A stretch of DNA of 64,000 nt from Tetrahymena elliotti 4EA (Eukaryota; Ciliophora; Oligohymenophorea; Hymenostomatida; Tetrahymenidae). Within the stretch, counting starts at the first letter, position 1. Each line of letters starts with the position of its first letter. A model generated the notes under the pieces. That model saw nothing but the letters and a program-made list of their open reading frames with translations. It ran no database searches and had not been told where the DNA came from. Made by a program: the position numbers and the translations under genes. The stretch is taken from the NCBI GenBank assembly GCA_000231825.2, contig JH720303.1, positions 768,574 to 832,573 of the forward strand, written 5' to 3'. Shown piece after piece: positions 1-14,000 of this stretch.

Positions 1-3000
1 TTAAGGAGTAAAAAATATAGCATATTCTAGGAATTATTTAGCTTTATTAAGGTCATATTTATTACCAAATGGATTCATACACAAACGTGCTCCTTCACAC
101 CTATATTTATTAAAAATTTTAGCTTATGAAATAAAAGAATAATTTTGTACCAAACTTCTCCTGATTTTGGAACCTCTTCTAATGCAACTAAGAAGAATTC
201 AAATGCAGAGTTGAGATCATTATTAGTAGCTTTAATGTGTTCTAGTTAAATCAATTCACCCCATAGTCTTCCAGCTAGTGTATGAGTGTAAAGAGATTCT
301 TTAATGACTTAAGAAGCTTCTTTATGTTTTTTGTTTCTGATAAGCATGGAGATATATTCCATATAAATCTTTTATAAATAAATTAGATTTAAATATAATA
401 CTCTAAAGATTAAATAAAATTTATTTTTTTATAAATTCTTAATTAATTAAAATAGAGAAAGATATTATAGAAGATTTGTTCTCTAAAAAAGTTAGATAAA
501 GGAATATTATTAACAAATCTTATTTCTATTTGATAAATAGAGATTATATTTGTCTAAAATAAAATGAAACTCAATTATTAAATTATTTAAAAATGTGCAT
601 TGACTGGCATTGATTTAGAAATGCTAATTTCAGATTCAAGTCAAGTTAAAGAATAAAATTTTACCTTCCATTCTGATTTCATGTAACTTTTAAGAGACTC
701 CATTTGATTTAAAGCTGAAGGAATATCTCCCGCAATTTCTGCACATTTAGCTGCTTCAATGATCAGATAAGGCTTCTACTTCTCAGAACATGCTTCTAGA
801 GTTTTCTAGATAACTCTATTTGCATTATCTTTATTTCCTAATAATAACTCGATCTTAGCTACTTAAATAAGAGGTTTCCATCTCATGCTTTCATGAGAGT
901 TTCTTATTGACATCATTAAATATTATTTTGCGAGATTGATTGCATTCTTTTTCTCACATATTTAAGCAATTTCTAGATATATTTTCCAGATAATTTCTTT
1001 AGGCAAAGAAGAATTAGCTTGACGGATGAATTTTTCTAAGACGGATGCTTGAACAGTGGTGCAAGTCTTTTCATAAAGCTTCAAATATAAAGTCCATAAA
1101 CTTGTACATTTTAAACCTTTGTCTTAAGCTTATTAGCAAATATTCAAAGCCTTTTTATGAGAATTATATTAAAACAAAATTAATAAAGGCAATAATAATA
1201 GCAGTAAAAAATTTATAAACTGATGTAATTATCTGTAAAAAGAAATTTAAATAATAATGAGAAGAACTTCATATTAAAATATGTGGTATTAGAAAGCTAG
1301 GTAAGTATCTATCTCTTTATCATAAATTTATGGTTTTCATTTGATTTGATATTATTAGTAAGTGGGGAAACAGCAAAAATTAATCAAATAAATAATGTGA
1401 TTACTTATTAATATTTTCCTTGGAGCTCTAAGACTCTTGCGTATTCATAGCAGACTTAGCCGTTAAGATCTAAATAACTATGCAACATTTTTAATATTCT
1501 TTCAGCATTTTTAATATTTCCAAATCTAATTTCAATAAAGGCTCCTTCAATATAAATTTTCCAACATTTATCTATCTTTAACTAATTTAAATTAGAAAGG
1601 ATAACTCTGATGTCTTCAATTTTCCCAATTTTCTCAATGATCCTAAGAAGCTTCAAAATTAAACTATCGCTCATTTTGCAGAATGGATATGCATTTTCTA
1701 GAATTTCTTTGGCTTTATGTAAATTTCCATAATCTTCTTCCATTTTAGCATATTCTAGCCAAATCTTTTAAAATAAATTAAAAATTAATCAAAGAAAATA
1801 CCAAAGATGAAATGAATGATTAAGATTAATATCTTAATTGCAAATAATCAATTTGTTAACTAATTTAATCTGTTTAAATCAGTCAGTTGAATTTAAAAAA
1901 GATATGAAAAAATTTTAATAATTTTTAATTGATGCTAAAACCACCCAAATTTTAATTTAGCTTTTAGAGTGTTTTTAATTAACATAAAAATCTTATCTTT
2001 AATCCAATTCCAAACAGAAAATTTATTCATATTTTGATTTATGGTAATAATTAATCTTTTATTTACATCTGGACAAAAGGGCTACAAATTTATGGCTATT
2101 TTGTAGAAGTATTTTGCCTCATGGTACATGCAGTCTTTTTTAGCATAATCTGCTAATTCGAACATAAGTTTCCAATAGATATTAGGTTTTATTTAAGACA
2201 TTTTTGCAATTGAAGTACCTAATATATCCACAAAACTAAGCTTTTATTTTATTTCTTTCTACAGAATACTTGAATTTGTAGATTGAACATTTATTTAACT
2301 TCCCTCAGGAGTTTTACAATTATCTTTAAGTTCCTATCTTAACTATTTAATTTTTCTTGCAAATCTTTACTTGAATTCATTTATAGGTGTACTTTCATAA
2401 AAGGTTTCTTTGATTCTATGCAACTTACCCATAGTATTTGGAGTGTAGAGAGGAGAATTAAATCCATATTGATTTTAGTAATTATCATCTTAGCAAGATG
2501 ATATAGAAGGAGACTAACATTCTTTTTTCAAAGGAGTCTGATAAGGTAGACTCTACTACTATTCAACGAATTCAAATTACTACTTTTATTGTTATTGTTA
2601 TATTTATATATTTTAAGAGCCAACTGCTTGCTGTTTTTCATAGTAGACTGGCTGCTTACTCTTACCAAAAGGCTTTTTACCACTAGATCCAAGATATTTT
2701 TATGATTTTATCTAGGAAGAATTTTAATTATAATTTTACTAAGCTATCTACTAATTTTAAGAAGACGGAACATAAATTTATTGATTAGAAGAAAACGATA
2801 GTTTGCGTAAGTTATTTTGAGCATCTGATGAACATGATGATTGAGAAGATGGAGAAGAGCATGAGGGATGAGATGAAGATTGTATTTATGACTAAGAAGA
2901 AAGCGAGGATGAAGAAGTAGATGATATTTAAGGCTAAATATTTAAATTTTAATTATATTAAGATTTATTCTCTAAACTCATCTGTGATGTTTATTTTTAT

Positions 3001-4397
3001 AAGTTGAATTATTGATCTTTAGAGTTGTCAGCAAAAAGACTACCTTGCTGCTGTTATTTCAAAGGTATGAAATTTTATTAATAAGAAGATAAGCGAGGTT
3101 GAGATACCTAAAAAATTTTAGGATTAATATCTTTTGAAAGTTATTGCTAAAGTCTTTTCTGTGAAGAAACCATTTGGTTCTAAAATTGTGACTACTTTTA
3201 GCTGGAAGAAGAATCCTAGCTATTATTTGGTTAATTCTAAGTATCACCACTGTAAGTGTAGCCACTTAATCCTGAAGAAGAAGTTGAAGATTATGATGTA
3301 TTTTATGAGTTTTCTTTATTGCTACTCTGCTAATTTTAAGAAGAAGCAGAAGAAAGTTATGTTTAGGTTTAAAAGATAACTTCATTGCTCTTTTTAGTCT
3401 AAAATCCTTTATAGCGATTTATTTCAATCAGTTATTATTGTTGATGCTAAGATGATGGAAATTGGCTCTTGAAAACAGAATATGAGTTAGATTAATTCTA
3501 AAATTAAGCAAAGATGTTATTGTGTGCTGGCTATTAATATTCTTTTTTATTTGAAGAGTTTGAAGACGATTAAGATGCTTTCTGATTTATTTAGTCACTC
3601 AGGTATTAATTTTTCAACATTCTTTGGGTAAATACATTATTAGCAAATGAGAAGTCTTCACCATATTGATTTTCAGGTTTTTGTTACTTTAGTAACTCTT
3701 GTTTGTTGACTATTTCTATTGGAGATTAGAACTTTTCTTCGTCATATTCACTTTGAGATTATTATTGCTTTTCACTTATTGTTTAAAAGGAGCTCATAAG
3801 ATTACGCTTTGACTTAATATTTAAATTCAATATACGAGCATCTTCAGGTTGCTTTTCTTAATAAACAGTTTTTGCATATTGATGATAGGCATTATAGCTA
3901 CCTTATTGTTATTACCCAAATAAATTTCTTTGATGATGAAATCCTTAACCTACGTTTTTTTAGTCAAATATGGTTTATTGATTTTTTTAGCCAATGGTAT
4001 TTTCTTCAACCCTGCAGTCATCTGAATTATCATAGTATTGGTTATCATTATCATTAAACAGTCTTTTTTGAATTGAGAATTTTTGCTTTGATTAATACTC
4101 GATCATTTTGCCACTGTGTTAGTAAATTTCCTCCTATTTATTGTCTTCATCAGAATTTTGCAGAATACCCTTAAGGAAACCAAAGCATTAATCATCTTGG
4201 CTAGGTGAATTAAACAAAGAATAAACATTCTATTGTTTTTAACTGCATTCAGTATATGCTCCACGATAATTTCCCTATTAAAATAAAATAATTTTGCACT
4301 CTAATAACCTAAAATTGCTTAATCGTCTATGTTATCAATGTTGATTAATTGACAAAATATGATTATTTTTATATAAAATCTTAACTACTTTATTCAT
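1..4397 (-). CDS. HAT/TPR-repeat protein with long N/Q/S-rich N-terminus (3' partial)
   Basis: Read right to left, six exons splice in frame: 4397-4389, 4274-2067, 1764-1405, 1150-665, 368-151 and 100-1, with GT-AG introns of 114, 302, 254, 296 and 50 bases. About 1,127 codons are present and the C-terminus lies outside the window. Residues 1 to about 650 are low complexity (Gln, Asn, Ser; many TAA/TAG). After a basic stretch come repeated helical pairs of HAT type, for example IWLEYAKMEEDYGN, CWKIYIEGAFIEIRFGN and EVWCEGARLCMNP, with W..Y/A..E....G....A patterns. HAT repeats are typical of RNA-processing scaffolds such as Prp6, Clf1 and Utp6, so an RNA-processing role is an inference; TPR-like is the alternative. 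The start is set by ATG-AAT-AAA followed directly by an intron; the later in-frame ATG at 2981 is possible but would discard a long open region. Confidence 0.75.
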
Positions 4398-6093
4398 TTT
4401 TAAAAAGGAAAATAGTATGTCAATTAAAGGACTCTTTTAATCCTTGCTGTATCACTATTGAATATATTGCTTTAGCTTTTAAATTGGTTAACTTGAAGGT
4501 AGATCTTCTTTGTTTCAGTTGCTTTGCTTGCTTGCTTGCTATTATTAATCTTTCTTAATTAGGTTTACTTGTTTGCTTTGATTCTTTCTTTCTTTATTGG
4601 CTAATTTAAAAAGTTTAGAATGAAAGTGTGTCTTATGTATTTATTACTTTTTTTTGCAAATTAAAGTATTGGCGTAAATAGTAATTGATAGAGATTTTCT
4701 TTTTTGCTTGTTTGTTTTATTGTTTGTTAATTAAATTTGTGATTAAGATTTAATAAAATCTTGATATTTTTCTTACTTTGTTTTGTTCATAAAGTATTAT
4801 TCATATTCTATTGAAAGGTAAAAATAGCTTTCAAAATTTGATGAATTTTTCTTTTTTCTTTACATTAGAAATACCAATTAATTTTTTCATTTCATTCATA
4901 AACAAATATCAACTTATTAACGGCTATAAATGCGATTTACAACAAATCTGGTTATTCTTTTATTTTCTTTGATTTTCTACTTTTATTTAAAAATGATCAA
5001 ATATACTCTATTATCCATCATTCTTTTATTAAATATTTTTTTAATTTGTGAAAATTTTGGTATTCTAATTATGGGGATTTTTATAAAAAATAAAGTAAAG
5101 TTGTATATTTTCTAGCTTATGAAGTAGATCTAATGTTTGAATTTATATATCAATTACATAATTTAAGATAGCATACATTGAATTAAATTAATATTTTTAA
5201 TTTTCAATAAAAATTAAAGTAAAATTTTTTTGGTAAATTCTCATCATACACCCAAACAGAAGATAATATTATCTAAAATAAGTTTTTATTTTTTAAGATT
5301 TTTAAAATGTATTTAAAAAATATCAAGAATTTTTCAAGCTTGTCTCAATAAAAAATTGCAATCGTCTCAATCAAGATTCTAGGTTTTTATTTATATGTGA
5401 AATATATTGAAAAATGATACTTTTTTGTTCATAAACCATTTTAATTTTTGATAAAAAATAATCTGATTAAGATAATAAATCAAAAAAGGTCTCTAGTAGT
5501 AATAAATAGGCTACACCCAAATATTCAATATGTATAAAGGAAATTGATTGTTCTGTTATTTTATTTATTATTTTTAGAATTCGTCTCTTAAAAAGAAAAA
5601 GAAGATTTCTCATAATTCTAAATAAAATTTCTCAAATTAAAAATATCTTCTTCTCACTTACTACAAACAAAAATAATTTGATTTAGTGGAATAAATTATA
5701 GACTCTATTTCTAAAAAAAGTGTGGTTTTTATAATAATCCTTTATTAGGAAATGACAATTTATTATAATCATATAAAAAAAACAATATCTTATGAACAAA
5801 AGTTTTAAATAAAGGATTATTATTCATTCATAAATTTAATTTACTATCAACTCATGATTGACCTTGGCAAATTTACAATTAATTTGAATTCACCCTTGAA
5901 TCAAACAAAAATAAAATAAGATTTGGATGTTTTATTGTTATAATAAATGAACTTACTTATAAACATTACAAAATCTCTGTTACTAAAATAAAATTGTTAT
6001 AAAAAATTTTTAAAATATTTCAAAAAGAGTTTTAATACTAATTCACTAATCGTTTTCCACCTCTATAACTCTATTGATAAATTAATTGATAAC
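4398..6093. other. Intergenic AT-rich region
   Basis: This stretch lies between two genes that are both on the minus strand. It holds a short TTGC tetranucleotide run near 4525-4541, pyrimidine-rich CTTT runs near 4570-4600, and the inverted repeat listed separately. A 61-codon hydrophobic open frame at 4930-5115 has no recognisable similarity and sits in composition like that of the flanking spacer, so I do not call it a gene. Confidence 0.6.
5731..5823. repeat. Inverted repeat, 16-bp perfect arms
   Basis: The arms 5731-5746 (ataataatcctttatt) and 5808-5823 are exact reverse complements, separated by a 61-base AT-rich spacer. This could be the remains of a small inverted-repeat element or a chance palindrome in AT-rich DNA; the CC/GG core makes chance less likely. 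No transposase gene is nearby. Confidence 0.6.
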
Positions 6094-9000
6094 TCAATCA
6101 AATACTATTAGTTAGATATTAGACAAGTCAATATTTGTGTTTGCCTTTTGTTCTTAACTATTATTGTCTTTAGTATTATAATTATTACTATTATTTTAGT
6201 TCTCTTAATTTATCTCTCCTCTGCTTATGGCTATTTCTTGGCCGAGCTAATTGTCTTAATTAATTTTATTTTGTATTTATATTTACTCTTATTTGATAGG
6301 GAAATCATTTAATTAATTATTAGCTTAGTCATCAGCAAGTTATCCATCGAAGTGATGTCTATATTCTTACATTTTTCTTTATTCCTAAGGATGGAAAGGA
6401 ATATTACTAGAAAATTTATTTTCCTGAAGAATTTCACTTTTATCTCCAGAGCCATTAGTTATATTATTAAAAATATTGCTATTGTTATTCTAATCTATTT
6501 ATTCTTACTCATTACTGATTAATTTTTCTGAAGGAGTCTAGTTAAATTTATTAGCACTATTTTCTTAATGTGAGTTCTTGAATTCATTTTAAATAAGGCA
6601 CTCATTATTCTATTATTCAGTCTATTAACAGCAGATATTTTATTGTTCCTTGATAGCATTATTTGAATTACTATTATGGACTTCTTAATTTTAACAAGGG
6701 ATTTACTGATTGTTAATAGTTCCTTAAGAAGAATTTCTTGCACTCACTTAATTTTCCAAATTGGATAAAGGCTATATGATATTTATGAAATAAGGTACTT
6801 AATGATTCTCATTCAAATTTTTATTTTTATTGTTATTCTCTATTACATGAGATTGATGAGAAGAAATAAAAGTTTCAGTCAAATTTTCTAATTCATCTTA
6901 AAGGTAGTCAAAATTGTTTTTTTATTAATGATCTATATCAGTCTTGAAGTATTTATTGTAATGATTAGGCATAATACTAATTCTTACTTCCTCTGGTGAA
7001 ACATTTATATTATCTATGCTGGATAATATGTCTCCAGAGAACATTTACACCCCTTAATCAACAAATTCTTGTTTCTTTTATATTTTATTTAGACTGCCTA
7101 AAATAATTTTATTTTCATTTCCATTGTATTAGTAATTATTTTCAACTAAAATCTACTCCTTTTTTTATTGATTATTCAACCCAAATGAGTGATGATTTGT
7201 GTTCTTTGGAATGGTTTTTTCTTACTCAATAAGTTATTCAGCAAGCTCATCAAATATCTAAAATGTTTCATTATTCAAAATATTTTATTACCTTTTTTGA
7301 ATTTAGTTACATTATGTATTCATGTCTTCGTTGCAAATGCAGCAACGGTGAATATGATTTGCTTAAACTTTCTTTAAATTCTCGATATTTTAGCTATCTT
7401 AAAATTAGCTATTCTAATTAATTTCTCTACTTGGAAATCTTATTTTTTACCCATTTTCTTTCAATTTCTTTAAATTAAAATGCTTCTTCCCAATATTATC
7501 CTATTACACTGATGTATTTACTTTATGGATAAAGTCTAAACTTTTACTTCTCTTTCTAAACTTCTTCCCTTCGGAGAGTTTTTATAATATCTATCTCCTT
7601 TGTGTATCTAAATATAGCTCTAGAGCCATGTTCACTATTGCAGCTTTATTGTCATTTTAATTCTAATTATTTTAACGCTATTCATAAATTGATGGAATTT
7701 TATTTTATCTTTGAGACAAAAAGTACTCTGAAGCCATTTCAAGCAGCTAACTCTCTGTAATAGGCTATACCACTTATTGATTCAACAATTCTGATTCAAT
7801 TTATAATTATTTTTCATTTATTTATTAAGGAGATTAGAAAATATTTTATTATACTGAAGACCTATTTTGTTGATACTTAGGTGATTATATCATGAAAATT
7901 TATTGATTTTTTTTATTAGCTTATCTACATAGAGATTCAGGTGAATAATAATCATTAAGTAATTAAATATTGTTCCCTTAACAATATTGATACTCATAAT
8001 TCTATGTGGCAAACAAGAAATTTGGTTACATTTAATTGAAGCCATCCTTATTTTAATTGCTTTACTTAATATTAGAGTCAATGCTTTAATTTCTTTTTTA
8101 CTTACAAGTCTTTCTACTATCTCTCATATAATATTCTCTATAAAACATGTAAGAATCCCATAATCTTTTCCATTTTTATTAAAATAACATATTAGATTCT
8201 ATAAGTGTTTTATTTACAGCTTCTAATTCCTCAATTTTCCTTAATGATTCATCCAAAAACTTTTAAATTGATTGCTGTTTCAAAATTTCTTCTTCCAAAA
8301 ATGCTCTTGCCTTAAACATTTCATTTTCCACTCTATCAGAAAATGTCAATTAGCTTAAAAAAACAAAAATAAATTAAAATAATTTACATCTTATATTTTT
8401 CAAGCAGTTTCATATCTAGCTCATTTATTTTTAGTGATGATTGGTTTAAATTTTTTGAGTTAGAAAGATCAACTTAATTATCCTTTGAAATTTATTGCTT
8501 AAGCTACTAAGTAGCTTACATTTATTCTTTCTATTTCAGCATTTCAAGTTATTTTTACAAATTTATTTCTTGGATTTTTTTAGCTTTAGTTAAATCAAGT
8601 TGAGGAATCTTTACTTTATTCTAGTTTTAATCATCTTTTATTAACTGAACTCTTTCTGGTATAACATCAGGCACAAATAATTCTTCACTTTCCCCTGTCT
8701 CCATATTTATAACTTTATTAATTTCTATTTTCAACAAAAACTTAGTAAATAGCTTTCAAAAATAATAAACAAGAAGTTACTGTTAATTGCCTTATCCTAG
8801 TTATCCATGTCTCTAGAAGATGTTAATGTTCCTTACTTTGCCTTAACTTAAAACTATTACTAATCATCATTAATGTTTATTTCTCGATTTTAAAAGCTTT
8901 ATTATTTTTAATTATTATATTGCATTTTTGTGTAGTTTTATTTTCTTATTTTTTCAAGCTCTTAACTGACCACCTAATTTGAAAAAAAAAATTTTAAGCT

Positions 9001-10096
9001 TCAAAATAAATTAATTGTCTTTTTGTACTCCATTGATGAATATTAACTCATTTTTTTCTTCCTCTAGAGTTTATACTTTTTCTTAAAGAGATTTTACTAG
9101 AGTTAATGAGCTTTCTAATCTATTGTTAATTCTTAATTCAGAGTCTTTTGCTAACACAATCTATGAAAAGTATCATCAAACAATCATCATTTAAAATGGA
9201 ATAAAATAATTTATACTTCTCTGTATCTTATGAACGTTCCAGGAAAAATTTAACCTTTGGGATTTTAGTTGAGGAGAATTTAAATTTAACTCTATTATTC
9301 TTAAATAATTCGATTTAAATTAACTAACTTTTCAGAATATTCATTAATTAATTCTTTTTCTTAATTTTCAATTCCTTCAGCTATTTATTCATTTATAAGC
9401 ACCTTTTATAATAATAATTAATTAAATTGTAAGCCAATTTTATTTTTTATATTAAAATGAAAAAACATATCTAATTTATCAATTTACTTTACTCTAAGCT
9501 GTGTCTCTTTATTTGCTAACTCTCTAGATAATCTCATACAAAGAATTATTTTCTTCAGCAATTTATGCAAATAAAATTTCATAAACTTTATTATTGCTGT
9601 TTTCAGATTTAGTTGAAGTACAGGCCGTAGTTTTTTCTCCTTTAGCTGTTGCTGTTTGGATAGTCCTTTCTTTTTAAGGATTGAATCTCATAGATTAAAT
9701 GGAAGAAATTGATTAAGCTTAACCATATCTCTAACTGCTCTAGAGTTATATCTAATTGTTTGCATTTATTATATTTTCTTTAGCAGTTATAGCAGCACTA
9801 TTTGTTTACTAACCATTATTAATTTATGAATTCATATTTCCAGTTTATAAGTTTTAATTGTTATTTTAAAGTATATTCATCTAATTAGACATTCCATAAA
9901 ACTAGCTATTTTATGTAATAAATTATTGCTAATCCTAACTATGATTTATCTAAAGCAAATTTCTTATCATTTCTTTATTTAAGCGAACTAAATCATTAAA
10001 ATCCTTATTTTATTCTTTAAGCTGATTATTTTCAGTTTGCAAGAATTTTATAATTGTGTCATGACAATTGCATTTGGCTCCTTATTATATAGACAT
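6094..10096 (-). CDS. Long coiled-coil protein with C-terminal Cys-rich motif
   Basis: The frame runs right to left from an ATG at 10096 to TGA at 6096-6094, with many TAA/TAG codons and several short introns that restore one frame (for example 8354-8387, 34 bases, and 8725-8780, 56 bases; others near 9010-9040, 9140-9215 and 9400-9495). An early CNCH motif is followed by an N/Q-rich stretch, then about 350 residues of heptad-like Glu/Lys/Gln-rich coiled coil (for example LRKIEELEAVNKTLIESN). Further on are basic segments and a Cys cluster, HRCCICNEDMNTQC (Cys codons within about 7320-7350), resembling one half of a zinc-binding site. The last 350 residues are N/Q-rich. I do not recognise the family; a cytoskeletal or basal-body scaffold would fit but is a guess. 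The start is uncertain because the frame stays open further upstream. Confidence 0.7.
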
Positions 10097-11049
10097 AATA
10101 TAAACTAAAAATTTCTTAGTTGGTATAAGTTGTTGAGTATCTTTGTCAATATTTGCAATTTAGTATATTATTTATAATTCCCTATTTGACTTAAGTATAC
10201 TCTTCTAATTAAATTATATATTTATTAATAATTCAGCTGATGATATCTTAATTTTGTAGAAATTAATTATTCAAACAAAAAATTGTAATTAATATTCTGC
10301 GTTATTAAACTTTAGAGCTACTATAATTATGTTAACTTTTTTTTTGCAGTTCAAAATTTACAATATCATTTCTTTATAGTCGTTGAAAATTAATATTAAT
10401 TTTGAGCTTTTGTAGTATTTTATTAATTGATATATTATCTCTTACCTCTTACTTTCAGCTATTTTTACAATTTTTTTAAATAAAAATATTTTAGAAAAAA
10501 TTAATTTTTCATAGAAAAAAAAAATATACTATGTTTTAAACAAACTTTATTCAACAGACAAGTTAAAAATTCTTTACTGATATAAAATATTTAAAACAAT
10601 CAATCACATTTGATTAATTATTTATTTTTGATATAGAGTTATTAAAATTTCTAAAAATAACAAGAAGTTAATTGAACTGAAAACTTACAAAATTTATTTA
10701 AGAGATTATAAAATAGCAATTGAAATAAAGCCAACACAAAAATATAAGCAGGAACTAATATAATATTAGCAAGGGACTAAACGATAGTAGAATTGTTCAA
10801 ATAGAATAATTTTGAAAAAGGAAATAAGCAAATGAATTAAACATAAAGCAAGCCTAATACGGTAGAAATAATATGCAAACATATGAATAATATAAATCCG
10901 TTATTGGATGCAAAATATTAGCAAGATAAATTTAAAGTAATTAAAAATGGTTCAATTGAATTGCATAATAGAAATTAAACTTTTAAATTTAATAGAAATT
11001 CATCAGCGAAAATAAGGTCAAGAAAATTTTTAATCAATTTAACTAAGAA
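10097..11049. other. Divergent intergenic region
   Basis: This is the space between the minus-strand coiled-coil gene and the plus-strand USP gene, so it should contain both promoters. I see no conserved element. It may hold an unassigned first exon of either neighbour: the frame upstream of the coiled-coil start is open for a short way, and the zf-UBP start of the USP gene may lie to the left of 11050. Confidence 0.5.
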
Positions 11050-14000
11050 ATGTATCAATCCAATCCAGAAGAATGGATTTGTCTACATGTAACTTTATTT
11101 TTTAAGCATTTAATAAAAGCTTTGAAAGAATATAAATGCATATATTTAAACAGGATGGTTGTGACTCTGTCTTTTTAAGATAGCAATAAGATAGTTTTAG
11201 CATTCTTAAACATTGCGAAAGTAATTAGTTAATTTTAAGCAGTCAATAGTATAGATTTTTAGGATCTAATTCAATTTTTTGTAAACTATTCAAGATCAAG
11301 CAAATGAAGAAGATAATCATACTTTATTTATCAATTGCTAGACTTGTTTGATACATTGCATAGCTTGTGATGTAGAGATACTTGATTTGGAAATGTAATT
11401 AAATATAAAAAAACTAATTTTTACTCAAGACAAAGGAAAATAAATAAAAAGGTACAATTAAGATAAATCAGAAGAATTGAAGAATTGGCCAAATCCAAGA
11501 AAAATTAGGGATATTTTTCATTCTATTGAGTTTGATTGGGATAGCAACTTATGTAATTATATAAGAAACAAATTCTTTCTATTTTATTTAATAAAATGTT
11601 ATTTAATTGATAAAATATTTGTATAAATAGTAAAATCAAATCTTTCTAACCCCAAATCTCATTGGAAATCAAATAGAGGATTATGCAGTCTAATAAATTC
11701 TACTAATACAAGTTTTATAAACTGTATTGTTTAAGTTTTTAGTAATATCCCAATCATAAAGAAGGTATTTTAGAAAATGTTTAAAGTCTATGGAAATATA
11801 AATAATTGTGTCCCTAAATCTCCAGTGAAAAGAGTTTCATTTTTCTTTACAAAGCTTTTATTCAATATGTGGACAGGATAAGAAAGAGCAATAAAGCCAT
11901 CAGTACAATTATTTTAAGATTTTTTCTCACTGTAATTCAATAAAATTAGGAATTTTATAGCTCACTTTATTAAGTTGACCCCTCATTTAGAGGTTATGGA
12001 TTTAAAGATGCTTATGAGTTCTTTAAAAAATTTATAAATATCTTACATGATGACTTTAAGTATATTGGAAAAAAATTATTTGATATGAAGAAAACACAGT
12101 AAACTACAAAAGATTTATAAGAGGAGTGGGATGTTATGTAAATCAAATTAAATTTTATAATGATTTTAGGTTATCAATTAATATAAATTATTTTAATTAA
12201 GAAATAATATTAAAGACTATTGTGATTATTCTATTATTTCTCAAACATTCAAAGGTAAACTTTGTGTCAGAGCATAGTGCACTTAATGTGAATTTGTTTA
12301 TTGGTGCGAAGAAGATTTTACTGGTATAGCATTAGACATACCAGATAAAGATGTAAAATTTTTAATGAAATAAAATGACACCAATTATTTATTTTCTAAA
12401 AAGTGGAAACCTTAAAATGAATAGTGGATCTTTAAGGAGAAACAAAAAGAAAAGAACCCAAAAGACTAAAATATATTCTCAAAATTATTTAATTCGAATA
12501 AGTAATAAAAATTAGCCATAAATATGTTTTAAAAATATTTATTTCTATCTACAGACAGTAGAAACAACCGAAGAAAGAATTTTACACTCTCAGTGAATAT
12601 TTGGCATATTTTTGTGAGAACAGTGTTGTCTCAGAGAAGAAAGTGTAATTAATTCTAAAGAGATTAATTTAGTTTTTTTTAAGTATTAATTTCTAAAAAT
12701 AGCTTTTTCTGTGAAGATTGCAAAATGAAAGTTAATGTCTCAAAAAGTTGTAATTTCCTTACCCTACCTAACATACTTTGCTTGCAAGTCTCTCGCTTTA
12801 AACAAGTAAATGGATAAAACTTAAAGCTAAATGATTTTATAGATATTCCAATTGATAATTTAGATTTAGCTCCTTTTATGAAAGTAAATTTAAACTTTTT
12901 TAATTAGATAAATATAATTAATCCCTTTTCAATAGTAATTTGACTAGTATGATTAGTCACTAACTCAATACGAGCTCCTTGCAGTAGTTGAACATGAAAA
13001 ATAACTGGGTGGAGATTCTTATAACACATATATTAAAAACTATAAAAATAATATGTTTTATAAATTCTCAAATTCTCAATTCAAACCTTTTGATGTGGTT
13101 GCTAATATAAAGGATATTTAACCTTATTTGCTTTTTTATAAATTAAAATAAAAACCATAAAATGCATTATTTAGAAATCTCCATAGTTAGTTATAGCTTA
13201 TTAAACAAGGAGAACTCTAAATAAATAGAGATAAAAGTGCATATATCCCCTGCTTTTGGTATGAGAAGTTAAAATATTTAGCAAACCCAGGTATAATTCA
13301 TACTCAACACTTACTTTGCAACCACAGTAAAATAAAACCAGATTTTTTTGATTGTTTTCCACCTAAAACGGCCAGAAGTGCTAACAGTCTACTCATAGCA
13401 GAAAATTCCAACATGGATCCTACAATGATTATGGATATGTCTTAAGATAATAATGATTAAGAATTAGAAACAAACTATGCTGTTGAATTTTTGAAAAACC
13501 AAAGTGTAATGGTTCCAATAGAAATTGCAAGTTATTTACTAGAAAGTTACGGAGGTGGTCCAATGATAGAATCAAATTTACCCATTTGTCAAGAATGTGT
13601 TAGAATAGCAAGAAATATCAAAAGAAGAAGAAAACTAGAAAAAAGTATCATATCTAAGTTTGAATCAAAATGTAAATGATATTATTTTATTTTAAATTCC
13701 ATGAAAAAACTATTTTTATATTAGTTACTGAAGAGACATACATAATAGATGAAAACTGGATGGTTAAATGGAAAGATTATCTTTATTCTAATAAAAAGTT
13801 CTTTAAAAGAAACTTTATTAAAGGTATGCCCCCTCCTGGTTCTATAGACAATAAGCAACTTTTAGGTCCTTAAAACACATTGAAGCCAGGGTTAAAAAAG
13901 AATGTCAATTTTAGAATAGTAAATGATTATATTTGGTAGATTTTTAAATTCCTTTATTAAGGAGGTCCAGCTTTAGTAATTAATGATTACAATTCAAGAA

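Noticed and set aside
3134..4057. Plus-strand open frames with Lys/His-rich and Ser-rich peptides
   Set aside because: They are antisense to the N-terminal Q/N/S-rich exon of the HAT-repeat gene, which is open through the whole region with the ciliate code.
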